The notes beneath the pieces are model-generated. The model worked only from the letters and a program-made list of their open reading frames with translations. It ran no database searches and was not told the DNA's origin. A stretch of 64,000 bases of DNA, from NCBI RefSeq assembly GCF_964340395.1, contig NC_135552.1, forward strand, positions 5,262,701 to 5,326,700. Direction: 5' to 3'. Shown here one piece after another: positions 35,107-50,100 of this stretch (position 1 is its first letter; each line of letters begins with the position of its first letter). The translations under genes were made by a program, and so were the position numbers. Origin of the DNA: Glandiceps talaboti. Its lineage: Eukaryota > Hemichordata > Enteropneusta > Spengelidae.

Positions 35107-38100
35107 TGCAAACACACCTATTAAAAGCACAGACAAAATAATGTCTGAAACGAACACTGAAATAGACACTAGTTTGTTTCAATACCTGGGCACTGAAATG
35201 AACATTACTTGTTTCTTTTCACAGTAATTAACACATCAGTTTCTATAATCACTCTGTTTTGGACACACAACACTATTGTCTCAATCTAGGGGCCTTGATA
35301 AATATTTGACGAGGAATACCTAAGCTCCTCATTAAAAGCCTTTCACAACAGATTGAAAAGAATTCTATCAGCCCTTACAACTTTGTTTGCGTTCTAAAAG
35401 AAAACTAGAGTGGTGTAGCAAGACAACCTGCACTAACAATAGCCAAGTTCCCATCATTAGGTACAGTAAGAAACCCTACATTAACTCTCCATAGGTGTAT
35501 GTGTAATACTACATGCGTATAATGTCATCTAAGTCCACCCACCTACCTATCTACCTGTATATATATATATATACATGTCTTATACTTTTTAATGATTTGC
35601 CCATAATGATTTTCCTTTCTATGGTCCTAATGATTTGTTACTAACGATTTCCTTCGTACGCTACTTTCCGTTCTTCACACTATTTTCATCTTTTCTGCTA
35701 GGGGGTCACATAGCTGTACTAATCAATGGAGATCTTGGATAAAATCGAAGTCCAACCTTTTTAGATATATATGCAAAGTAACGTCTTTAAGTTTATATTT
35801 GGATGTGTCACCTTTTTCATACCTTGAAGGTACATGAAATAACATTTTTCCTTCCTTTTATTGTAATAAGTATTAAGTAGATATCTATACAACGTTACAG
35901 TGTAACATTCACCAATTTCAAATCAAAATTTTTTTTGACCCATTTCTCTATCAATTGCGATCGACTACTTTTACCCATTCTTTTTATTTTTGTCCCATAT
36001 TTACATAAATTGTGATTGACTGTTTTCATCGTCTATTTCCGTCTTTAACAGGAAAGAAAACTAAACAATAAAACAGATATATTATACCAAGTAATTCCAC
36101 ATATATTATTCAACGTGCATATCGAAATAAAGCTGACAAATTTTTGTTGATTTTATTTGAAATTTCAAGATAATATTTAGTGAACAGGCTAAATTTTTTA
36201 TCACAAAAATTTTACATTCATGTCAAATTAAACATACTTAATTCTGATAAGATATGAATATTCAAACATGTCTGGAGGAGTATTTAAATTTTTAGTTTCT
36301 CGCACATTCTGACATAATTTTGTTAAATTGTCCTTGTGGACAACTCCGGGTGACTCTGATAAATGTTATGAACTTATCTATGACAACATTATTACAACAT
36401 TACCATGACAACATTACTATGACAACATTACTACAACATGTATTACTACAAAGAACACTTGAAATACTAGCTCTTTTTAAATTATTAAATTTTTAATGGT
36501 GAATTCAAACTTTTGAAAATAGAAGTTAATTTTAGATAATTTTCAGCTGTTATTGGAGCCATTACCGTCGTCCATTCAAGGATTAAAAACCACCCCCTAC
36601 TTTTTAAACTTTGAACAAAACAAGTAATTTCAACTTGACCTTGATCCCACTGCTTAAACTCCTATAATCGCACCACCACCACCCCCTCCCCCACAAATCG
36701 ATCAATTAGCTGTCAACTCCTGTTCCTCTTTTTGACAAATCTCCTACCAAAGTCATCTAGATCTGAATCAAGTCAGGGTTAAAAACTACTGTATATCAAC
36801 AACTCCATAGATACCTCCTTTAGTGAGATCATTTCCTCTTTGGTTTGTCTATATTTATTTTCCGGGGTTAACAGGTTAAAACTCAGGGCCCCTGAATGAC
36901 AATAAAGCTGCTCTAGCATAATCCATCATGTCAGTAGAGAGGACAATGGCTAAGTGACTCAGCAACAGTCCTGACTACAATATCTAAACAAGTATACTGT
37001 TTTTCTTTTGTCACATACTCTGACATGGACATGACAAGTTCTTTGTTTTGGGGGATATTTCCCCTTCAAGGCAAAGATATTAACAGGGTTTTTTTCAACA
37101 TTAAAAATGGCGTCATTGTTTGTTAAAGTCAAATTAAAGAAAGAAAGATAAAGTTGACCCAGATCTATACAGTAAATGTAATCAAAAATTTGATAAATAA
37201 TGTGAATCGAGGACAGAGCTGGTTACATTAGAAATTGTGATACTTGAGTTTAACCTTTTTTTTGTATTTCGTTTTTTTTGTTTTTTTGTAAGCTTTGGGT
37301 TTATATGTTATGCAAAATCAAAACAGGTTGATATATCAAATCTATCGAGGAATTACGCTACAAAAATTTGCCCACGAATTTTCAAAATTTTTGAAAAAAT
37401 TTACCTCATTTGCATAATCCGTAGTTTGAACTTGATGATGTCATTTTTATAATTCACCTTACTTAAGATAATAAATCTGATTTACAATATCATTTAAAAA
37501 TTCACTTACATTTTAGAAATCTTAATATTGTCAAAATTTATATAATCTCCAAATTAGTACACGTTTTGGTATCGACACATTATGTCAGTTTCAACTAATC
37601 TTCTGTTTTCTTTCTATCTTAACTACATGTACATTTATTGTCTCTCCGGCTTCTTTAACAAGCTGATTTCGTACAAGTTGTTCTCGTATTCTTAGCAGGC
37701 TTGTCTTCAGTTTCTCTTTCGTCCCTTGGCACTCGGTAAAACTTATCCAATGAATTGCTTCTATATCCCAGAAGAAACCACAAGCCAGACAATGAGAACA
37801 TGCCGTGCATCATACATCATATACACGTATCTCTCTTCCGACGAGATAATTCACCAAGACACATCATTTAGAAAATACAGATTTTGTTACTGTCTTGGGG
37901 CAAAAAAACAAACGTTCATTCAAAAAAATAGCCTTCTCTCCTCCTTTACAAATCTTTTAATTGGTGAAGTTTACATTTTATAATTTGTTGCATGGATGAT
38001 AATAAATGTCTAAATCGTTCAGAAAAAATATATAATTAGGAGAAAAATATTGTAAAATAATGGGAGGGAGGGGAGGGGCTAATTATGATAAAGTTTACAT

Positions 38101-41100
38101 TGTATAACTTTGGAGAGTAGTTGAAGGGGTTACGCTTTGTTCAGAAAAAAACATGACAAAAAAGAAAACTTTCATCATATTTAAGTTTTCAATCTTGGAC
38201 TAATTTTTTGCAGTTACATGACATTATGGACAAACGTTAGAGTTAATTACTTTGACTTTTTTCATAAATATTTTGTAACAAATACAAAACTGAAAATTCA
38301 CTTTATATATAATTTTTGAATTCAGGAAATCAAGTACTATTTGCTTTATATTTCATCACTGCACAAAGTTTAAAAGTGAAAATGATATATAGAAGTCAGT
38401 TGTCACACATCAATGACAAACACCGCCTTCCTTGTTGCCAATCAATCAATTCTGAAAGTGGAACACACCTCGACGATGACTAGCCGAGCTCGGGAACAAT
38501 GGCCACAAAATTGAAAAATCCATTTCTAAACTAAATGAACAACAATTAAAAGAAAGTTATCTCGGAATTTGTATTGACGGTGGAGCCTGCGCACAAGCCC
38601 TTAGCCAGTCTTCTCAATTTCAGACCTATCGTGCAAATCTACGCAGGCTGAACAGTGACAAAGCAAAACCCATTTCCAGCAGAGAGATGAATAAAGCAAG
38701 TTTGGTCAGCTTTGGCTGCGTGGCTGTCAGCTGAATTACTCCATCAACCATGTATTGTGTTGCTGACTATACTAGCATGAGTGAAGCTCTTACCACTATC
38801 CCTCACATAATATACCAGCCATTGTACCAAAAGCACAGCTGAAAATCTGGCTGGCCTTTACTGACTTAACTCAATGGAAATTGCTCGACATTTGCATTAT
38901 CTCCCTGGCCCAATCCCTTTAAAATATTCTTAACGCTTCTTTTCACCTGCTGGGGGAAGAAGTTTCAAAAATCCATATTTTTTCAAAATGAACATCATTA
39001 TCCCTATTGCTAGAGTTAACTCCATCCATTCAAATGCGTTTGTCACTCGTCTTGTTTGACTTCATCGTCAAAGTGTTGTAAATTTGACAGAGTAAGTCAT
39101 GATGGAACGTGAAGTAGAAAAACAAAATCCATATCTGTTGAATTATTAATGTCAAAACCTAAACAGGACAGACTCTACTTAAATTGAAAAGTTTTAAAAA
39201 GAAATCTTTTGTGTCATTTTTCATTTAAATTATTTTCATTGGATTTTGCAATGTGAAAAAAAAAAGCTGCATTGTAAAACATTTAATATTGAAATAGTTT
39301 TTTTATTTATTCATTAAAACATATACAAAGTCATGCCCTTATAGAAGTTTGATCAAAGTGCACTTTTGATCTAACTAACTCACTTTACGAAATAAAATTT
39401 TGAAAAAATCATCTGCAAAGATTTCAAGATAACTATGTTATGTTTTGATGAAGTGGCTACAAACCGGAATTTTGCTTATAACTTTTTGATAACTTTCAGT
39501 TGTTTTTTATATTTCCTTTTAGAGAAAGAAACTCTTTCGTCCAGAAAGGACTTGAGGTTGCTAGTGACGAAAACTTTCATCTTGGCCTTGAAGTTGAATA
39601 CGATGATGAACAACATGTAATACTGCAGGCCGTGAAGATCCTGAAGATACCATGTAGCAAAGCATAAACAGTATCAACTAAGAGATACACACATCTGGAA
39701 ATCCCCCTTAAGGCGGTATTAGTGAAAAACAGAACAAGTAGAAAGAGACAGAAAAAGGAAAGAAAAAGGTCCTTTTGTGTGATGTCCTTATTTTAACAAG
39801 CATTGTGTACAGTTTGAAAGCTGTGTGCTTGCTGTCAGTGGTCAACATCTTTCAAAAATAAAGAGATATGTCCTCAATTGCACATAGCCATTTTCAAAGC
39901 TGACGCACCCCACCTAGCTTCCTATTCAGAACTGCTAAATGCCACAAACATGGATGTTGTGTAAGCCAAGCCTTGCAACCATTTGAAGGGGTGGAAAAAC
40001 CATACACAGGCTATTGCATGGATGGAAACTGATGCAATGAAAGAAAGCTGCCACAATAGCCCCAAGTTGGAAACTCTTGTCTATAACTTTCAAACACGCG
40101 GCTCAAAAAATGATCCTTTTATTCCGGAACAAAAGCCAGTTGTTTGGATTACTACTGAGTTGCACTCTGCTGACATTCTCAACACAGTTTTAATTTACCG
40201 CTATTAAAAGCCGTCATTTGCACCACTCGCGTGCCTCTGTTTGCTTTAACCCTCTCTTTTATTCACACAGCGATTTAACGTGTTTGTCTTGGCGGCTCCA
40301 GTTTGTATTGCTGCTTATTTTCTTGGCTATTTTGCAAAAGCCCTGTTTTTGTTGGGACAATATGAAAAGGACCATAGCAAGTAACACGTGCCGTGTCCAC
40401 TTTCAATTTTCCCATGCTTGCTAAACCTACTTTCCCTATCATGAAGCCCTATACATTTTGTATTCCATATAACAGGAACACTCTGTTATATAACTTCAAA
40501 ATACATTTAGTGAAGAACATGCGAGGAATAAAAGCAGTACATTTGAAATTTTACACAGATAAACTTCAGCAAAAAAAAATGCTTTAAGACTTGATGAACA
40601 AGTTAAGAGAAACATTACTCTCGATAACAAAATATTTCATTTATTTATTTTTAACTATAGCAGGCCACAAAGTTGGTGATACAATACACATGAGTGTTAT
40701 TTATTGAATGAATTTTTCACAAGTCCAATGACAAATCTGTTCTTTTCGACAACGGCCACAAAGAGTAATTTACTAGCCCTGATTGAAATTCTAAATTTGA
40801 CACTCCCGATTCATCGACCTGCAATAAAATTCTCCTATTATGAAATGGACATCACTCCGAAGGCAATTAGACATTACTTCACTGATGGGGTCACCGTCAT
40901 CAATTGACCAACCATAATGCTGCACCGGGTTGACATGCTGACGAACCAGTGAACAATATGCCCGCCTTTACACCTCCAAGTCAAACAGGTGTACGAGCAC
41001 AAACACGAGACAGAAAATACATATCGGTAAAATATTAATAAAGACTTTACTCCCAGGTTTCATTAATATGCAAATTATTCAATTAAACAATCAACTACAT

Positions 41101-44100
41101 TTCAGCCTCGTGGGCATTTGATAATAAAATCAATGTTTAAGACACCAAAGTTAGTATATAGTTGTATAACTTTACAAAATCAGGGGGAAAAATGTGGGTG
41201 CAGTGGATAATTTTCGGCTCTGTGTCAGCAGGAAATGAAGAATTAAACAGCTATTAACTCAGCCGTGTGCGTCTGGAAGTAATGACAAACTGCATGGCTT
41301 AGCTAAACTGATGGAAGCCTCAGGCACACTCTTCAAAACAAACCAAGCAGAGACAACTTCTCTTCGCAATCACTCCCATGACGGGTGTAGTATTTGAATT
41401 ACGAAGAGCTCAAAGCCGTCACTTATCTGCGATCGTCATCACGATTTGAGTGCACGAGTCACCGTTTTGAAGCAAGTGACCCAAACTGTTGGGACGCAGT
41501 GCGTTGCTAGAAAAATGAATGGGGTGCCTGACTGAGGATCGGGTAGCTGTGTCTCAAAACATCACTTTATTATTAAATGGACAATCCTTAACATGAACAT
41601 GTGTAAAAAACAGACATCTACAAAAGCGTCATCACCTTTAGAAATGTGTCGGTCTTTCAAGCAAAGCAAGCCTAGTTTCGCTTTGAAATTTATTCGGCCA
41701 TTGTTCGAAACACATGTACTTTTGGCGAAGACGTGAAAGAGCCTTCACAAACACACCGCAGTACAAGTTACAAAGAATAGAACTTGTTTCCGCCAAACTG
41801 CACTCCAATTATCATAGCACATGTGCTACTGCAGAGGGTTATTTTAACCAAAGACAAATACCAGTTCAGATGACATTTAGATAAAACATTTCTTTTTAAT
41901 CAAAGAAAAACACAACACTTTATCAAAAAGAAGCCATCTCCCACTTCACCAAGCCTGGAATTAAAGAAATCCGCCAAAGGAAAGCGATGGGAAAAGTTCC
42001 ACGTATCCCAACTGCCTTCCTCGTTAAACTCTCCTTCTACAAGGCTCAATCTGGTAATTCTTTCATTTCAGTACAACACATAAAGCTGGGCCATCCTGGG
42101 ATAATAGTGTTTGGAGGTCCCCAATTGAATGGTTATGTATTGAAAGTCGGCAGCTTTCATCATGTGTTCAGCCATACTGGGCTGTTAATCCACCCTGCCA
42201 AAATGGGACGTTTTTTGACTTGTTTGAAAATCTAAATGTTATAGCCCCACTGGGACCATCAAGGTTTTAATGTAATTGTACTCAAATCACCCCAATATGG
42301 CTTATCACATTAAAAAAAACCTCGCCACGACTAGAGGGCAACCCCTACAACAGCTATAAACATGTACAACTTATTGAGTTAAGCTGGATTTGTCAAACTA
42401 AATTTCACACATTCAATGTAATATTGTTCCAAGTCAATACATCCATATACTAACTTGGGAGGGCAATGTACATGTAGGTGGCAATGAATCAAAGTATTTT
42501 TCTAATTTTCTTATTAATCGCTGACTTATTTCGTTGTTGCCTTTACACCGAAATGAAGCTATTTCAAGGCCCCTTCATACAAAATAATAATAAATACAAA
42601 AATAAATAAATATACAGAAAACAACCGGAATAGAGCGTTATAAGCAAAATAAACATCTCAGTAAACATAACATAAACATCACAGAAGCTGAATTAAATGA
42701 TTATGATGATCTTGTTCCTCAATGTAAAACTATATACAACAAATTTGGCTAGATTCTGGATTGTGTTGTCAGAAGTACATGACTGACATTAAATTTGACA
42801 ATTTAGACTGAATGAATTATCATATTGCGATACACACAGACAGAGACCGAAATGTCGCATTTGAAAATGAATTGGGATCTAAAATACATGGATACAAATT
42901 AACAATTTTTCAAACAAAAAACAGAAATCATTGGAATATTTGTAAACTTTCCAACTTTAGGCAAAAGTATCAGCATTGTTTTATTCTTTCAGGTTAAAAC
43001 GACTGGCAAGTTCCTGAAGCAAACTCTGACATGTTTTATTGGCACACCTTTGAGCTGGTACAGAGTTACTGAGTATATAAATGTATTGTGTATAGCTTCA
43101 AGATGGTCAAAGTTTAATTGAACACTTGAATACAATTACGTGCTATAATACTTTTTGATTAAGTTCCCATGCACTCACGTATGATTTGTGTACTAAGAAA
43201 ATTCTTTGTTTATCACCAAAAAGTTGACAGGTAACATTTTTCTTCTATTTGTTTCTATTTGCTTAGTTTCTCTCTCTATTTTTCTTTATTTGACATATTA
43301 TTGGCACACCTCATTGTGTTTGGACACTGTGATAACCTTTGTGACATCAGACCTTGCTCGTTTTCACATTCTGGTCAGAGGAGGTGACGTCATTATTTTA
43401 TGTCTTTTTTCGCCATGGCAATATGCCAACTTTCCTATCATCGCATCACAGACTTGAAATAGCAAAAGCCATTCTCCTTAAGTATGGTCAGTCTGTCATA
43501 TTCTGACTTGGACAAAACCAAAAAAAAAACCACAATAGCGTTTTCAGTCAAATGTGCATATAGCATTGCCAAACACCAGACTACAATATTGTGTAATGTC
43601 TCACACAAAGTAACAACACAAAACAGGTCTTTTTTTTCATTTACTGACCTTGATACATTTGTGCAATTAAACAACATGACCTCTCATGCAATCGCAATGG
43701 AATATTTCAAAATTTCCATCAAACTCAATCACAATACTGCCTAGGATTCTTCTCACTGAAATTATTCGAGCCATAATTCATCAAAATGAACAGAGAAAAT
43801 TTGATAGCTTGTACTGTAATTCAATTTATGACGAAAAAAATCTAATGTTTACTCAGGATCTTTTAACTGTTAAAGGAATATGCATGAACATGTGTGCCTT
43901 CGGGATAATTTCATCAAGTCTTACGGTTTATGAATATTTGGACGCGAAAATAATGATCGACAACTAATGTCAGGACAATCATGTCTATGGTACGATTCAC
44001 CTGTATACAGCACATTTCTGCAACAAACGATAACCCATGAAATTTGTAGAAGAAAATTATTTCCCGTTGATAGACACGTCACTCAAGTTAAATTTAAGTT

Positions 44101-47100
44101 TGGCGTCTTTTTTAAAAAAAATAGAAACGAACCTTATCAATTTCAAAAGTGTACCAACTGTTGACATTATGCCTACATATAACATACCGAAATTGAATTA
44201 CATTTGTCGACATTACCCAAAGTGATTATTGAAGGCAATCTTTCAAACACAAACCTTTAAAATATAAGTGTAAATGTGAATGATCTGATGCTTGAAATTT
44301 GATTTCCATAAAATGTTTTGAGTGCTGATTTTTGACAAATTGTCAAATGTACAACTTGCATTCTAATTAATGCAATGAACGCTTATGGAACAACAACACG
44401 CTGAATAGTTGAAAATAAATCTAATTCTGTGTAGTTGAAGTTTTATTGGAGAAAAACGAAGTCACACTTCATTACGATTAATTTAGTGCTTGTGATGAGC
44501 GACGTTGTGAAAAAGAGTTAAAATGTTGCGCTGCTACGCCACACAACAAATTTGATAGCAAACTGCACAGATAGACTTCAGCTGCCTTGTCACTCACAAA
44601 GGTGATATAAAGATCGTATATATCCAAATACAGATATCAGGACTCCATAGTAGCTCCGAAGGTTATCTCTTAATGCCCAGCTTTATCATAATCTCACGTA
44701 CACCAGACATCGGACAGAAAAGGAGGCAAGGGCAATCTACAGGAATGAGGGAATGATTGGTGTTATCTAGAACTAATTAAATGTCCTCACTTTGCCTGAT
44801 TACCACGTGAATTATGGGGCTGCCTCCTCAGGATGATGAGTTGTAGACAAACAGATAGACATCTTACAAAAGTTTTTGAAACAGACAAACAAATTCACAG
44901 TTTTACTGATATATTTGTGTTGTTGATTGTAATGCTATGAAAATCATTCATTCTCACAATTTCCTTTCAGCCAAAAAGTAAAAAAAAACTGATGCCCAGT
45001 TTTAATCATACATAAACTGTGAATTTTCACAACTGCAGTCCTTTTCACAAGTTACTGAAAATTTGACTGATTGTTTTATGTTTTTTAATAGGGAAAAAAT
45101 GCTGATTATGATGATTTTTGGACAGACAGAAATCAGGCTGGTCAAAAGGTTTGGGGTGTGTCAGTTTTAATATTATGAAGAAGGGCGTCACAAAACGTTT
45201 TTAAAAAGTCAACATTTTTTGAAAATGTATACTTTAATATACATGATGGTTATACTAATTTGAAACACATCGATAAATTTCAGAATAACATCAAAATTAT
45301 CAAATTTATATAATTTGTGAAAAACTGACAGGCATTTTGAAGATTTACAAATTGCTGGCAAGATACAATTTGTACGAGAAAAGTGAGAACTAAAAACGAT
45401 TGTTTTAGTTGATGTAGAATTTTTGCATTTCGTGATCTCTTTTCAACACTTTACTACTGTGATGTGAGACACGTAGACCCGACGACACTTTACAATATTT
45501 GCTGTAATGATACAGGTTTTAACTATCCCAGTAAATTAACACACTGCAGTAAAAATGTACCACATTGCGGTTCTCACACGTTTGATGTCAATGATGTCAT
45601 ACAGTGTTCTAGTCGCCAATCAATGCTTCTTTTGTCGGCTTACATACAAAAAAAAGAAAGAAAATAACAAAACATGCTGTAAAGATGAAGTCCGACAAAA
45701 CAGTGAATTATGAAGGTTCTGTTTTGTTTATAATAGTTTGCATTTTACATAAAAACAAAAAGTAAGTAAAAACAAACAAAGTGATACCTGCTACATTTTG
45801 TAAGTTACTACTCGTACACACCTATAGTGCCAAATACTGAGAATTTTTTTATCAAAAATAAATTTTCACAACAAACTGCAGAACCCTCTTTAAAACAACT
45901 ATTTTTAACAAATAATGTTGAAAATCAAATTTCATTTTTGTGCATTCTTATGGCTGAGAATCTCAAATATACTTTCAATTTTCTTTTCAATTTTTGCCAT
46001 TTTTACATCTTTTGTAAATATGTAAGCAAGAAAACTTGGATTTTGATATAAATTTGAAGTGATATTTGTAGAGGATTGTGTGATTCTTTGTTCTTGGTGA
46101 ATCTGTCATCAATGTTTAAAACTGTTTTCTGTCAATCTTGAAATGTTGCCATAGCAATTTATCATTCCATTATATTACCCATAAACCTACACCACTTCAT
46201 TTCTAATCCTGAGAGCAAACAGCAAGGCTCTCTTTAAACTGGTTTTAAGCAAATGTTGGGAAAACAAGAGCATCACAGGGTAATATAGAAGGAATAAAAC
46301 TGCCTCATAAATTAATTTGTTCTGTGACATGAACAAGACTTTCAGTGGAGCCATTGTGCACTTGTAAATCTACACAAAAGTACTGACAAAAAAAAAACAC
46401 TGTCAAAATCTGTCGTAAAATGACAAGAGAATGACAGAGAATGACTTTTTTTTTAGGTTTTGTTTCAAGTTTCAACACAAACCCAGTTTATGACTACACT
46501 TAAAAGAATCTACAGCTAAAACAGGTGAAAGTACTATGATGCCAGTTTAGCCATGAGGAAAAAACTCAAAAGAATGATTCTGTTTTATAATATTTTTTGT
46601 TTCAACATAATAATTAGCTCCTAGTTAGGACTACATGTTTGCTTTGAGGGGGAAATCATTGAATATGAATATATTTATTTTGGGGGAATATCACTGTATA
46701 CGTTCATAGGTTCATTTTTGTGGAATTCACTGAATATATCAGTACATCAAGTTTTGCATTCGAGACCTATCAGAATTATGAAATATTGTTACTAATATAA
46801 CTTCATTCTTTTCATGTTTATTTGGAAGGAACGTCACTGAATGTGTTTGACAGATTTAGTTCAGTAAAGTTTTACATTTGGCACCTTTACACAGAATTAT
46901 GAAAAAGTAGTGATAAAACTTCACTTTTTTCAGGTGTACAATTACCTGGTGTGCACTTTTACTAACACAGTGTATAATGTTACAACATTGAACTCACCAA
47001 CCTTTTCATCATTTACATAACATTGGTATATCTATTACAGTTCTGACATTATACAGTTAAAATGTTCACATGTTTAATGTAAATACATCGGGCCAAAAGT

Positions 47101-50100
47101 GCTTCTCACTTCGGGGACGTCTGAATCACCATGTCCAGTACTTATCAAAATTTTCTGGAAAACCACTTGGGTGATATACGTCTAGACTCATCATTCCGAT
47201 ATTCATATAATTGAATATCGTGGTCAATAAAATATGCTCCATGGGAGGATACCACAGATGAGACTTTCAAAGTGGGAATCATTTCAAGGGCTGGAGGCAT
47301 GGTATTACTTTGGGTTTCCAAATCCAAATAGACTATTGGGACAGAAAGCGGTCTCTCTGTTTTCATTCATCATGGGTGCATACAATGATAATGTCAGATG
47401 TGAAACATTTATGATCTCATAGTTTCCACAAAAAAAAAGACAACTAGGTATGAAAAATGAATCTCGAAAGCCCGCATGAAGGGGCGTATACATGTACATT
47501 TATACAAAATTCTCTTCACTATAATCGGCCAGAGTTCAGCACAACTGAACTGAGGAATGTTAATTTTAGCCTGGCAGGAATGTACACATAAATTATTGGC
47601 TGAAGTATTAACTCAAATGCGGTGGGCAACATCGTTAAAACAAGTCTACACCTCACATTATATAGACCCTAAATCCACCTTAAGCAAGACTAATGTCCTT
47701 CAATTGAGCTCCTGTGTTACAAACATTCCTGTGTATCTGGCAAAAAGAAAAATCTGCAAAACACCTCAGCTAGTCAATTCTGTTTAACTTTACTCATTTC
47801 AGGTCTAAATTTGGTCAACAAAGTCAACTCCGTGGGAAGAAATTTCATCTAAGGGCTGCTGTTTCCGTGGCTAATGCCTTCCTGGTAATCTAGTTGGCTG
47901 GCAGCAGAAACAGCTTGAGATTGGTGATCAGTCACTGGGGAACAAATCTTAAACATTCTGTTTATATGTTTACATGTGCAGATTACAAAAATAACAGCAC
48001 CTTGTCTGAGACATGCTTGTGCTGTAGGCAATCGACTTGGATGCCATTTATTTTGCAATTTATCATCATCTAGTTTGGGTAACCATGCATCAACCGAGCT
48101 GTGAACATATTCTCGATAAACTCACCACTAGTGGAGTGGTGAAAATCAATACAGAATTGCCGGGTAATTGACTAATTCTACAAAAATCACAACAATCAAA
48201 CCATTACACCAAAACTGATCTATAATTTTTGGACAATGTGTCAAGGAGAAGTTTCCTTTGGATTGGGGGACAGACAGCAGTGGCATACTCTTATCAATTA
48301 TTAACCCACGCTATACCCATGTCGAGTCACCGTGTCTGACCGCCACTCGTATGCTGATCAGGGCTCAGGTTTTTCATCATAATTAAGTGAATGAGCTAAC
48401 TGTTTTGGTTTTGCCTTAATTGTGTTATAAAGCCAGAATGGCCTTCTAGAGTGAAATTAACTGAGAAGTGGGCCATCGTTTTTTTCCCATTTGTATTCAA
48501 CGCATCACCGAAAAAACACTTGGCATTTCAACCCTGACTATTGCTGTCAGACAGCGCTGTTTTCTAGATATCTCCTGATGGAATCTGTTGACCCAAAACA
48601 ATGCCAGGCTGGATGTGTCTCATTGTGCAACATTCAATAGGTAGTTCTAACATGCCAATTCCATGCAGTTTACATACCACGGTATTAATGGGCACAAAAC
48701 AAAAGCCTTGTCTGCAAGGACATTGCGGCTTTGACAGTACAAAACACAAATAGTAGAGAGAGAGAGAAGAAGAGGACGACGACGACAACCAAAGAAAAGA
48801 AATTCAAATTAGCCCAAGCAGTATCGCACACCATAAAGATTTCACATGGCCATTAATTGACTACACATAGCAATACTCCTACAGAGGACACAACACTCCA
48901 AATGATGTAAATCACCACACTATGCTCCTTGATCAAGTTTTTTATGAAGTGTGAACAAAGTTCAATGAGCTGTCAGCATGGTGACAGCGCACAGACAACA
49001 CACTGCAGATTATCTACAAATGTAAAGGTGTGAAAACTTCCACACTACCCAGCACTACTACAACAACTTCCTCACCCTAACCTTCACCTGTCCACAGATT
49101 TAAGACAACATTAAATTCAGCTTGGCATGCCCAGGCTAAACTGATCATGCCTTGGGGATGTGGCTACTGACTATTCGTCTTGAGCCAAACTGTTTTGAGT
49201 ATCCCCAACTGACAACACAGTTGGAAGCTACAATACTAACACACCTAGCTGGAGACCAATTATTAACTGGCCTACAATCTCTGGCAAAACAAACCAAACT
49301 CTTTATCACTCCATAAAAGCTGTGGGAGGCAGACTCATTGAGGAGATAAGGTGCTCACCTCTACTGTGGCTACTGTACACTGACAGTTGATCCAGTATCA
49401 GGACAATAATGTCCTGGGAGTTGAAGGTTCAACTACTGTTGACTGATCACACTGTCGCCATTAATATTTTAGTTCCTTGCATTTATCTGAGCAGACCATG
49501 GCAATTTGCACTTGCTGAATCAATTTGATACTGTCTCCAGTTTGTCCTTTAGTGTCTAAACATTACAATAGCCTCTAGTTCCATTTGAACCAATGTCGTG
49601 CGGTTTATTTTATTCTGTGTCACGAAAACCTACAAGCAAATTTATACTCACGACCAGGAGAGAAAATGCTTCAAAAATAAAATTTCAATTCTAACTAACC
49701 CTTTTAAATTTAAATTTTCACATCCAAAGTTTGGATGAAAAATTTGTCTATATTGATCACTATTATCTAAGACTGAATAATTGCTATATGATTATTACTA
49801 TTATAACAGAATTTTATACAAGTATTAAATGATATTTTATCAGGGGAGGATTGTTGCATCTACATGTATGAATAGGAAGGTTCTGTTAACTAATAAAATG
49901 TTGTGACATAAAAGCAGTGGTGTATTCAAATCCATAGTAAAGATAAACTTTTACACTTAAATATATATCAGAAGCGATCTATAATATGCTTGTCCTGACT
50001 AAATAACTATACATTGATTTCTATGTTGTAGACTGTTTAGAAACAAAGGTTATCCTCAGAGTACACACAGGTCAATACTAACAGTGGTTGCAAATGAAGA

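Noticed and set aside
49335-49435. tRNA-like A-box (ATAAGGTGCTCACCTCT) and B-box-like GGTTCAACT
   Set aside because: Spacing is about 80 nt, no acceptor or anticodon stem could be built, and the B-box is poor. At most a decayed SINE head; tRNAscan-SE would decide.
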